A stretch of DNA of 64,000 bases from Afipia massiliensis. GTDB lineage: Bacteria > Pseudomonadota > Alphaproteobacteria > Rhizobiales > Xanthobacteraceae. Each line of letters begins with the position of its first letter. The first letter of the stretch is position 1. The notes under the pieces were generated by a model. It made no database searches. It was not told where the DNA came from and was given only the letters and a program-made list of their open reading frames with translations. Shown in pieces: positions 16,774-24,758 of the stretch. The stretch is taken from positions 3,659,501 to 3,723,500 of the forward strand of contig NZ_LBIA02000001.1 in NCBI RefSeq assembly GCF_001006325.2. Reading direction: 5' to 3'. Both the position numbers and the translations under genes were made by a program.

Positions 16774-18216
16774 TCAATTCTTTATCGGCTTCGTATTAAC
16801 GATATCGTCGGCCTTGACCCAACCGGGCGTGCCGATGGCGAATCTCGTCTTCGCGCGCGAGGCGAGGTCTCGCGCCGTTTTCTGGTCTCCGCGTAGAAAG
16901 GCTGCCTGGGCCGAGGCGAGATCGGCTTCCGCATAGTCGCCCTTGCGGCCGTACGCCATTGCGAGCTGCGTATATCCAAGCGCTGCCTCGGGCTCCCGTA
17001 TCAGCGCTGCACGCAGAATCTTGATGGCCTCCTCAGCGTAGGCCTTATTCTCGGATGCCACGAAGGCCTGGCCAAGTAACATCTCGATGAGCGGTGCGTT
17101 GTTGGACAGCTGCACCGCCTTGCGCAGGGGCGCGATGGCCTCGACCGGCTTGCCGCCTTCGAGCAGAGCCTGACCCTTCAGTTCATAAAAGTAAGGATTG
17201 TTGGGCTGCACGCGGATCAAGGCGTCGATCTGGGACTGGGCGCTGCGCAGGTCCCCATGACGATAGGTGGCGATGGCGCGGGCATAGCGCGCGGGCAGGC
17301 TGTCGTTCGAGGCCGGATAGCGGCGATTCACGGTATCCGCGCGTTCCATGAAGCCGGATACCTTGGCGCGCATCATGTCGTGGCGGAGCTGCAGAGCTGC
17401 ATCGTCTTTCTTGTCCCAATACGGACTCGACTTCGCCAGTTCTTCCAGCGCCCTGACGCGCTCGGCGGGCATCGGGTGAGACATGTTGTAGGGATCGGCG
17501 CCGCGGGATGCGTACAGGCTTTGCTCCGAGAAGCGCTTGAATGTCTCATACATGCCCTTGGCCGACTGGCCGGTGGCGTTGAGAAATTTCACGCCGGCCT
17601 TGTCGGCGTTTTCCTCCTGCTGCCTTTGATAGGACAGCATGGTGCGCATGATGGCGGCCTGAGGTGCTGCGACCGCAGCGGCACCGGCGCTTCCGGCGCC
17701 CGAACGTGCACCGGCCACCGCTGCGCCCAGGCCGAGCAGCATGGCGATGATCATCTGTGTTTGCGCGCGGGAAATCTGCTCGCGTAGCTTCGAAAGATGT
17801 CCGCCGGCCAGATGCCCCGTTTCGTGCGCAAGCACGCCGATGATCTGGTTGGGCGTATCGGACTCGCGCAATGCGCCGTAGTTGACGAAAATTCGGCGGC
17901 CGTCGGCAACGAAAGCGTTGAACGACGACTCGTTGATGATGACGACCTGAATGTTGTGCTTCTCGAGTCCTGCCGCGCGCAGGATCGGGCGGGTATAGTC
18001 GCGCAGGAGTTGCTCGGTTTCGGTGTCGCGCAGCAGCGGAAGGCCACCGCCGCCTCTCTGTTGCGCATGAACCGGCCATGACGCGACGAGCAATGCCGCC
18101 GTCGTGACGATCGCAGTCGCGCGTCGCGCGAACGATTGCCCGAAACGGAACCATCCGGTGATGGGTGCGCGGACGGACGAGCGTTCGGCTGGCACGGTCA
18201 AGGGGACATTTGTCAT
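16774..18216 (-). CDS. M48 family metalloprotease with TPR domain (BepA-like)
   Basis: A 480-residue exported zinc metalloprotease. The hydrophobic segment ATAIVTTAALLVASWPVHAQ (about 33-52) is a signal peptide set behind a long N-terminus; a start further in is possible. The zinc motif is His131-Glu-Thr-Gly-His135 (GVLAHETGHLAGGH), and the third ligand lies near NADKAGVKFL. A C-terminal TPR-like half (about 290-470; PYFYELKGQALLEGGKPVEA, EPEAALGYTQLAMAYGRKGD) matches the BepA/YfgC architecture used in outer-membrane protein quality control. It is divergent from the aminotransferase gene, with 144 bases between, and co-directional with the dsbA-like gene. Confidence 0.93.
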   Translation of the reverse strand: MTNVPLTVPAERSSVRAPITGWFRFGQSFARRATAIVTTAALLVASWPVHAQQRGGGGLPLLRDTETEQLLRDYTRPILRAAGLEKHNIQVVIINESSFNAFVADGRRIFVNYGALRESDTPNQIIGVLAHETGHLAGGHLSKLREQISRAQTQMIIAMLLGLGAAVAGARSGAGSAGAAAVAAPQAAIMRTMLSYQRQQEENADKAGVKFLNATGQSAKGMYETFKRFSEQSLYASRGADPYNMSHPMPAERVRALEELAKSSPYWDKKDDAALQLRHDMMRAKVSGFMERADTVNRRYPASNDSLPARYARAIATYRHGDLRSAQSQIDALIRVQPNNPYFYELKGQALLEGGKPVEAIAPLRKAVQLSNNAPLIEMLLGQAFVASENKAYAEEAIKILRAALIREPEAALGYTQLAMAYGRKGDYAEADLASAQAAFLRGDQKTARDLASRAKTRFAIGTPGWVKADDIVNTKPIKN

Positions 18217-18360
18217 GGCTTGGTCAGCGAGCTTGGCAATGGAGCGGCGGCCTGTAGGGTGCTAAAATCAAGGTCTAACAAGCCGCCGAATGCGGCGGTA
18301 GAACGGCACGGCGCCGCATGCTTTCCTCGCATGTCGCCACACCGGGGAACAGCAGATTTC

Positions 18361-19554
18361 ATGCTCGATGTGACACTCAGAGACAAGGCAAAAAGCCTTT
18401 TGAAGCCCTCCAGCCGCGGCAATGTTCCGCCGTTCATGGTGATGGATGTGATGGCGGCCGCGGCCAAAATAGAGGCTGAGGGCGGTAATGTGGTTCACAT
18501 GGAGGTCGGGCAGCCGGCGGCGCCTGCGCCTCAGACCGCCATCGCCGCCGCCCGCGCGGCGCTCGATGTAGGCAAGATCGACTACACCGCTGCCATCGGT
18601 ATTCCTTCACTGCGTAAGCGAATATCGCGCCACTACCGCGAAACCTACGCGCAGGATGTGGATCCCGCCCGCATCGTGATCACCACAGGCTCATCGGGGG
18701 CCTTCGTTCTCGCGTTCCTGTCTGCGTTCGAGCCGGGCGACAGGGTCGCCATCACGTCGCCGGGCTATCCGCCATATCGTCATATTCTGCGTGCGCTTGG
18801 ATGCGAACCGGTCTTGATCGAAACCACCAGCGCCACACGGCACGCACTCACTGGCGAAATGCTGCTGGAGGCTCATCGGAAGACACCGCTCAAAGGCGTG
18901 CTGGTTGCCAGCCCCGCCAATCCGACCGGCACCATGATGACCCGCGAGGCGATGACCGATCTGATCGCCGCGGCGGACAGCGCGGGTATCCGGTTCATTT
19001 CGGATGAGATCTATCACGGCCTCGACTACGCATTCCCGGCGGTGACGGCGGCGCAGTTGTCGTCCGAGGCGATCATTATCAATTCGTTCTCGAAGTACTT
19101 CTGTATGACCGGCTGGCGTGTGGGCTGGATCGTCGTGCCCGAGGGATTGGTACGTTCCGTTGAAACGCTGCAGCAGAACCTGTCGATTTCGGTGCCGACA
19201 CTGTCGCAGATCGCGGCCGAAGCCGCGTTCGACGGCTGCGCCGAGATGGATGTGATCAAGCACGGTTATGAAGAGAACCGCCGTATCCTGATCGATGGTC
19301 TGCCTAAAGTCGGCTTGACGGAATTCCTGCCGGTGGACGGTGCGTTCTATCTTTACGCGGATGTGTCGAAATTCAATTCCGACAGTTTCGAGTTCGCCAA
19401 GGCGATGCTGCAGCAGGCGCATGTGGCGGCGACGCCGGGTGTGGATTTCGATCCGTTTCACGGAAAGTCGTTCGTGCGCTTTTCCTACTCGCGCTCGACG
19501 CAGGAAATCTCCGAAGCGGTGGCGCGGATTACGCGCTGGCTGACCAAGGGCTGA
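18361..19554 (+). CDS. PLP-dependent class I/II aminotransferase
   Basis: A 397-residue fold-type I aminotransferase. ATG at 18361 gives MLDVTLRDKAKSLLKPSSRGNVPPFMVMDVM; the open frame upstream is not protein-like. Motifs are HMEVGQPAAPAP, IDYTAAIGIPSLRKRISRHY, TTGSSGAFVLAFLSAFEPGD, SPANPTGTMM and the Schiff-base lysine in INSFSKYFCMTGWRVGW. The Arg of the carboxylate site lies in FVRFSYSRS. Substrate specificity (aspartate, aromatic or other) cannot be read. The gene stands alone and ends at a strong terminator shared with convergent rne. Confidence 0.93.
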   Translation: MLDVTLRDKAKSLLKPSSRGNVPPFMVMDVMAAAAKIEAEGGNVVHMEVGQPAAPAPQTAIAAARAALDVGKIDYTAAIGIPSLRKRISRHYRETYAQDVDPARIVITTGSSGAFVLAFLSAFEPGDRVAITSPGYPPYRHILRALGCEPVLIETTSATRHALTGEMLLEAHRKTPLKGVLVASPANPTGTMMTREAMTDLIAAADSAGIRFISDEIYHGLDYAFPAVTAAQLSSEAIIINSFSKYFCMTGWRVGWIVVPEGLVRSVETLQQNLSISVPTLSQIAAEAAFDGCAEMDVIKHGYEENRRILIDGLPKVGLTEFLPVDGAFYLYADVSKFNSDSFEFAKAMLQQAHVAATPGVDFDPFHGKSFVRFSYSRSTQEISEAVARITRWLTKG

Positions 19555-19582
19555 TCGGCCGCATGGCAACAAGGCTGCAGTA

Positions 19583-19619
19583 AAAAACCGCCCGCTGTGA
19601 AGCGGGCGGTTTCATTTTT
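19583..19619. terminator. Bidirectional rho-independent terminator
   Basis: AAACCGCCCGCT-GTGA-AGCGGGCGGTTT forms a perfect stem, with a T-rich tail to the right (TTTCATTTTT) and an A run to the left that is a T run for the opposite strand. It lies between the convergent aminotransferase gene and rne. Confidence 0.93.
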
Positions 19620-19635
19620 GACGACGGTCTGGATG

Positions 19636-22602
19636 CTACTCGCCGCGGCGTGACCACCAGCCCGCGCGACGCGGTGAGGAGGGCTCACTCTGCGGTTCGG
19701 AAGGCGTTGGCTCGCTCGACGATGCCGGCGTCTGAACAGGAGTCGGCTCCTGCTCGGTTTTCGGCGTCTCTCCGAAGAAGAAGCTCACCTTCTCGCGGAC
19801 GGTCGATCGCTTGCGCGGAGCGGCCTCGACGTCTTCCGGCGTCGAGATGTGATGGGATACGGGTTCGGGCGCCGGTGCAGGAGCAGGGCGTTCCTCGCGG
19901 ACCGGCTCTGCCGGCGCCGACAGATCGGCAACCGCTTCAGCGGATTCGGATTCAGGCAACGGTCCGAAGTCGTCGGCAATCGTAGAGACGATTCCCTCGC
20001 CGGGCTGAGCACCTTCGCCGGCTTCGTTGCCTCCACGGCGGCGGCGGCCACCGCGACGGCCACGGCGGCGCGGACGGCGCTCGCCGTTTGCCTGGTCGGC
20101 GCGCTGTTCGCCGCTCTGATCTTCCTGCTCGTCGTCACCTTCTTCGCTATCGTCGTCCGTGGCCTCAGCCTGCGTTACAGATCCCTGAGCGGCGTTCTGA
20201 TCAGCGGGAGCAGCACCTTCACGCCCCTCACCACGGCCACGTCGACGGCGGCGACGCTTGCGGCGCGGACCTTCTTCGCCTTCTGCAACGGCACCGGCGT
20301 CAGCGGACTGAGCTTCCGTGCCTTCGGCTTCTTCGTCGCCTTCGAACTCGGCTTCGGCTTCAAACGTTTCGTCGTCTTCGTAGTCGTAGGTATCCTCGGC
20401 CGCAGCCGGGGACGCGGCGAGCTGCGCGGCAAGGATCGCCTTGGCGGCCTCGAGCGTATGCACGGCTTCGCCACGATCGATCACGAAGGATTGCTGGCCG
20501 CTGATCGTCCCGTCGGCGATGACCGCCAGCGTGACCTTGAAGCTGCTTTCCAGATCGCGCAGGTGACCGCGCTTGTGATTAAGGACGTAGAGCGCCACGT
20601 CGGTACGCGTGCGCACCGTGAGGTTGTGGGTGGGGCCCTTCATCAGGGTTTCTTCGAGGCCGCGCAGCAATTGCAGCGCGACGGACGAAACCGAACGGAC
20701 GTGGCCGCTGCCGCCGCAATGTGGGCACGGTTCGGTCGAGCTTTCCAGCACGCTGGCGCGGATGCGCTGGCGCGACATTTCCAGCAGGCCGAAATGGGAG
20801 ATGCGGCCGACCTGAATGCGGGCGCGGTCCTGCCGCAGGCAGTCGCTGAGCTTGCGCTCGACGGAGCGGTTGTTCCGCTTCTCGTCCATATCGATGAAGT
20901 CGATGACGATCAGACCGGCGAGGTCGCGCAACCGGAGCTGCCGTGCGACTTCCTCGGCGGCTTCAAGATTGGTCTTGAGCGCGGTGTCCTCAATGTGGTG
21001 CTCGCGGGTGGAGCGGCCCGAGTTCACGTCAATCGAGACCAGCGCTTCGGTCTGGTTGATGACGATGTAACCGCCAGACCGCAAAGTGACCGTCGGCGAG
21101 AACATCGCGTCGAGCTGGCTCTCGACGCCCATGCGCGAGAATAGCGGCTGGCCGTCGCGATATTGCTTCACCGACCGCACATTGGTCGGCATCAGCATTT
21201 TCATGAAATCGCGCGCCTCGGTGAAGCCGGACTCGCCGGCGACGAGGACCTCGTCGATTTCCTTGTTGTAGAGATCGCGCAGCGAGCGCTTGATCAGCGA
21301 ACCTTCCTCGTAAACGAGGGTGGGGGCCTGTGACTTCAGCGTGGTGTCGCGGACGGTTTCCCACATCCGGATCAGGTATTCGAAGTCGCGCTTGATCTCG
21401 GGCTTGGTGCGCGAAGCGCCCGCGGTGCGCAGAATGATCCCCATGCCCTCCGGCACGTCGAGATCCTGCACCACGTCCTTCAGGCGGTTGCGGTCCTGCG
21501 CCGAGGTAATCTTGCGGCTGATGCCGCCGCCGCGTGCGGTGTTGGGCATCAGGACGGCGTAGCGGCCTGCGAGCGAGAGATAGGTCGTCAGCGCAGCGCC
21601 CTTGTTGCCGCGTTCTTCCTTCACGACCTGAACCAGCATCACCTGGCGGCGCTTGATGACTTCCTGAATCTTGTACTGACGGCGTGGACGGAAGGCGCGT
21701 TCCGGCACTTCTTCCAGCACGTCGTCGCCACCGACCGACTCGACGACTTCCTCTTCGGCATCGTCTTCTTCTTCTTCGTCGTCAGCATCGTCGGCGTGGT
21801 GTTCGTCCTGACGATCGTCGCCGCGCGAAGCGGCGTCGGTGTCATGAGAGTCGTCATGCGCATGATGCTCATGCGGTTGATCGTCATGCGCGTGGTCGTC
21901 GTGAGAATGATCGTGAGCCGCTTCAGCTTGGTCGCTGGCAGATGTGCTGGGCGCGTCTTGAGCTAAGGGCGCAGCAGCTTGTTCAATCTCATGTAGATGA
22001 TCGTCATGGGCGTGTGCAGCGTGATCGTCATCGGCGCGATCGCCATGGTTGCGCTGATCACGGCTGTGCTCGCCATGCTCGTGCTCGCCGAGACCGTGTT
22101 CATCGTGATGTGCAGCCTCTGCATCATGCGGATGGTCAGGCGCGTGATCGCCGACTTGCGCCGTATCCGCCTGCGTCAGGCCCTCAGTCTCGGAGCTTGC
22201 GCCCTCGACAATCTCGCTTTGCACGCGCTCGCCGCTGTTGCGGCGTCGCGAACTGCGATGACGGGACCGGCGGCGGTTGGACCGGTTTTCCGTTTCTTCC
22301 TCGGCTTCGCGGTGCGCGCGCTCGTCGGCCTCGATCAGGGCCTGACGATCGGCAACCGGGATCTGATAGTAGTCCGGATGGATTTCGCTGAAGGCAAGAA
22401 AGCCGTGACGATTGCCGCCGTACTCGATGAAGGCAGCCTGCAGCGACGGCTCTACGCGCGTGACCTTGGCGAGATAGATATTGCCGCGCAGTTGCTTGCG
22501 CTGGGCAGACTCGAAATCAAATTCCTCGACGCGATTGCCGCGGACCACGACCACCCGGGTCTCTTCCGGATGGGTGGCATCGATCAACATTTTGTTGGGC
22601 AT
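19636..22602 (-). CDS. rne: Ribonuclease E with His/Asp-rich insertion in the S1 domain
   Basis: The main RNA-decay endonuclease and degradosome scaffold, 988 residues. Start ATG at 22602 (MPNKMLIDATHPEETRVVVV); one nine codons earlier is possible. The S1 domain begins at about residue 37 (GNIYLAKVTRVEPSLQAAFIEYGGNRHGFLAF) but is split by about 210 residues (95-305). That insert is first Arg-rich, then strongly His/Asp/Glu-rich, before the fold resumes at QEVIKRRQVMLVQVVKEERGNKGAALTTYLSL. The catalytic core follows (GFTEARDFMKMLMPTNVRSV; the Mg site in ALVSIDVNSGRST and IVIDFIDM) and the zinc-link CPHCGGSGHV. The C-terminal third is disordered with Arg-rich RNA-binding blocks (RRKRRRRRRGRGEG, RRRGRRGGRRRRGG). 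Insertions at this place are known in alphaproteobacterial RNase E; the histidine content is unusual. Confidence 0.96.
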   Translation of the reverse strand: MPNKMLIDATHPEETRVVVVRGNRVEEFDFESAQRKQLRGNIYLAKVTRVEPSLQAAFIEYGGNRHGFLAFSEIHPDYYQIPVADRQALIEADERAHREAEEETENRSNRRRSRHRSSRRRNSGERVQSEIVEGASSETEGLTQADTAQVGDHAPDHPHDAEAAHHDEHGLGEHEHGEHSRDQRNHGDRADDDHAAHAHDDHLHEIEQAAAPLAQDAPSTSASDQAEAAHDHSHDDHAHDDQPHEHHAHDDSHDTDAASRGDDRQDEHHADDADDEEEEDDAEEEVVESVGGDDVLEEVPERAFRPRRQYKIQEVIKRRQVMLVQVVKEERGNKGAALTTYLSLAGRYAVLMPNTARGGGISRKITSAQDRNRLKDVVQDLDVPEGMGIILRTAGASRTKPEIKRDFEYLIRMWETVRDTTLKSQAPTLVYEEGSLIKRSLRDLYNKEIDEVLVAGESGFTEARDFMKMLMPTNVRSVKQYRDGQPLFSRMGVESQLDAMFSPTVTLRSGGYIVINQTEALVSIDVNSGRSTREHHIEDTALKTNLEAAEEVARQLRLRDLAGLIVIDFIDMDEKRNNRSVERKLSDCLRQDRARIQVGRISHFGLLEMSRQRIRASVLESSTEPCPHCGGSGHVRSVSSVALQLLRGLEETLMKGPTHNLTVRTRTDVALYVLNHKRGHLRDLESSFKVTLAVIADGTISGQQSFVIDRGEAVHTLEAAKAILAAQLAASPAAAEDTYDYEDDETFEAEAEFEGDEEAEGTEAQSADAGAVAEGEEGPRRKRRRRRRGRGEGREGAAPADQNAAQGSVTQAEATDDDSEEGDDEQEDQSGEQRADQANGERRPRRRGRRGGRRRRGGNEAGEGAQPGEGIVSTIADDFGPLPESESAEAVADLSAPAEPVREERPAPAPAPEPVSHHISTPEDVEAAPRKRSTVREKVSFFFGETPKTEQEPTPVQTPASSSEPTPSEPQSEPSSPRRAGWWSRRGE
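21793..22155 (-). other. Histidine-rich low-complexity segment inside RNase E
   Basis: Codons for residues about 150-270 of RNase E contain roughly 27 His together with many Asp and Glu, in blocks such as HDHSHDDHAHDDQPHEHHAH and DDDHAAHAHDDHLHEIE. Such clusters chelate zinc or nickel in other proteins. The DNA is a run of near-repeats of ATGATCGTCATG-like units, so it may vary in length. Confidence 0.85.
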
Positions 22603-23276
22603 TTTTGAGCTCTTGACGGCGAACGGCACGTTCGGCGGGCAGCGCTAGGCGCGTAGCCGGGTCACGTAACGGTTCACCTGATTCGGGGGTGAGGGGAAGG
22701 CCAAAACGCCGCCCGAAGCACCGTGCCGATCGCAACGTCAGCGAAACGCGACGCGGAAAAGATTCGCGTCGTATCGATGCTGGCATTGATGGGATTTTAT
22801 TACAGATCCCGTTCGGCAATAGAGTCTGGCGCATCAAGCGTCGGCCCGTCTAATTCAATGGGCGGCAAAGGTGCCGCCGTATCCTGCCGCCGACGTCGCC
22901 AGCGGGTTCGCGCTGGTTCTGGATGTCCGCTGCCTTGCAGCAGCGGTTGCCGGTTATGAGGGTAGCCGCTCGGGCTGGTAACCGCCGCTCCGTGTCAGCC
23001 GCGCACTGCGCTGGCTGTGGAGGGTCGGAAGGTACGCTGGAACCTCTGATTGAACTATGAGGAACTGGCGCTGCACCGGGAAGCTGAACGCGACACAACC
23101 GGAAGTTTAAACCGTCAGCCCCTCATACATACGTCGAACAGTGGTTTCTGGCAAGCGAAGCGTCACAACGCTGCAACACAGCGTCTTAATCGTTCTTTGC
23201 CCGGTAAGCCGTCGTTAACTGTGCGGTTCTATTGCGGTATGAGGTGTCCGGAGCTGCGGATTTGGTGACAAACTAC
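22603..23276. other. Long divergent upstream region between rne and the amidase gene
   Basis: About 670 bases with no convincing open frame on either strand. It is rich in short stems (for example GGCGGC-N4-TGCCGCC at 22860-22877, CTGCCTTGCAGCAG near 22929, and GACGCG/CGCGTC near 22750-22770). It must hold the rne and amidase promoters and probably a long rne leader; in enterobacteria the rne leader mediates autoregulation, and a similar role here is only inference. Confidence 0.5.
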
Positions 23277-24563
23277 ATGAAATATCGCGCATTGTTGGTG
23301 GCCGCCCTTGTGTGCGCCGCAGCATTGTCGTGCCTGGCGATTCCCGCCGCCAGAGCAGTCGAATCTCAGTCGCCACAGCCGACGGTTGCACCAGCCTTTC
23401 CAATCGCCTCCGGCGTGCGCGTGGCGGGCGATAACAAGCAGACCCGATTCATTCTCGATCTCGACCGCAAGATCGACGTGGGGGCCTTTGTGCTCGGCGA
23501 TCCGTATCGCGTTGTGGTGGATATTCCTCAGGTCACCTTCGACTTTCCTGCCGGCACAGGGGCGACAGGGCGCGGGCTGATCCGCGCATTCCGTTATGGT
23601 CTCGTGATGCCGGGCGGGTCTCGGGTGGTATTCGACCTGACAGGCCCGGCGAAAATCGAGAAGGCCTACGTCATTGATGCCGCTAACGGGCAGCCGCCGC
23701 GGCTCGTCGTCGAACTGGCCGCCGTGGAACGCTCTGCCTTCAAGGTTTCGCACGCGAGCGACGAAAAACTCCAACTGCGTCCGGCGATTGTCGCCGATGC
23801 CTCGGGCGCCGCGGTGGAAATGACCGGCGCGACTGGGGCCGGCAAAGCCGCCGATCCCCGCCCGGTTATCGTGATCGATCCCGGTCACGGCGGCGTCGAC
23901 AACGGAACTCAGGCGGCGACCGGTGAGGCTGAAAAGACGCTCGTGCTGGATTTCGCCAAAGCGCTGCGGGACAGGATCGAGAAGGGCGGCAAATTCCGGG
24001 TCGTCATGACACGCGATGACGATACCTTCATCCCGCTCGGCGAGCGCGTGAAGATCGCCCGCACCAACATGGCATCGCTGTTCGTCTCGATTCACGCCGA
24101 TGCGCTGCCCAAGCGGGAAGGCGACGCGCAGGGCGCAACCGTCTACACGCTCTCGGATCGCGCCTCCGACGCGGAAGCCGAGAAGCTGGCCGAGGCGGAA
24201 AACAAGGCGGACGCCATCGCGGGCATCAATCTGACCGAAGAGCCGGCGGAAGTGGCGGATATCCTGATCGAGCTCACCCAGCGCGAGACACGAGCGTTTT
24301 CAAACCGATTTGCGCGAACCCTCGTCAACGAGATGAAGACCGTCGCCCGGATGCACAAGCATCCGCTGAAGTCGGCTGGCTTCAAGGTCCTCAAGGCGCA
24401 CGACGTTCCCTCGGTGTTGGTCGAGCTCGGCTACGTGTCCAACAAGGACGATCTCCAGCATCTGGTCTCTGAAAGCTGGCGGTCGCGTACGGTCGGTTCC
24501 GTCGCGCAGGCCGTCGATGCGTTTCTGGGAAAGCGTGTGATTTCCGCAGGGTCTTCGAAATAA
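23277..24563 (+). CDS. N-acetylmuramoyl-L-alanine amidase with AMIN domain
   Basis: A periplasmic cell-wall hydrolase of 428 residues (AmiC type) that cleaves the amide between muramic acid and the stem peptide, usually at the septum. ATG at 23277 is chosen because GGTGA lies eight bases upstream and a signal peptide follows at once (MKYRALLVAALVCAAALSCL, cleavage near AARAVES). GTG at 23265 is an alternative. The AMIN domain (about 40-150; GVRVAGDNKQTRFILDLDRKIDVGAFVLGDPYRVVVDIP) is followed by Amidase_3 with zinc ligands in VIDPGHGGVDNG, an essential Glu in TGEAEKTLVLDFA, and SLFVSIHADALP, and the terminal catalytic Glu in VPSVLVELGYVSNKDD. It may be transcribed together with the PBP gene 195 bases downstream. 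Confidence 0.96.
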   Translation: MKYRALLVAALVCAAALSCLAIPAARAVESQSPQPTVAPAFPIASGVRVAGDNKQTRFILDLDRKIDVGAFVLGDPYRVVVDIPQVTFDFPAGTGATGRGLIRAFRYGLVMPGGSRVVFDLTGPAKIEKAYVIDAANGQPPRLVVELAAVERSAFKVSHASDEKLQLRPAIVADASGAAVEMTGATGAGKAADPRPVIVIDPGHGGVDNGTQAATGEAEKTLVLDFAKALRDRIEKGGKFRVVMTRDDDTFIPLGERVKIARTNMASLFVSIHADALPKREGDAQGATVYTLSDRASDAEAEKLAEAENKADAIAGINLTEEPAEVADILIELTQRETRAFSNRFARTLVNEMKTVARMHKHPLKSAGFKVLKAHDVPSVLVELGYVSNKDDLQHLVSESWRSRTVGSVAQAVDAFLGKRVISAGSSK

Positions 24564-24758
24564 GCGCCTTCGGCTTGAATTCGCAGGGCAATTGTCGCCG
24601 AGGCCCTAGTTTGGCCACAGCGGCGGCTCTATAGAAATTTGGGTTGGGAAGAGACGAGAATCGATCCACGCGCGAATGGCGAATGGTATAGTTCGGTTCG
24701 GAAGCCCGGTCGTTTACCGCGGGTGATCGCGCCAGACGCTTAAGGACGGATACTGACG

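Noticed and set aside
19849-21144. 431-codon open frame antisense to rne
   Set aside because: A shadow of RNase E; the start looks membrane-like only because it reads antisense to acidic/arginine-rich repeats.
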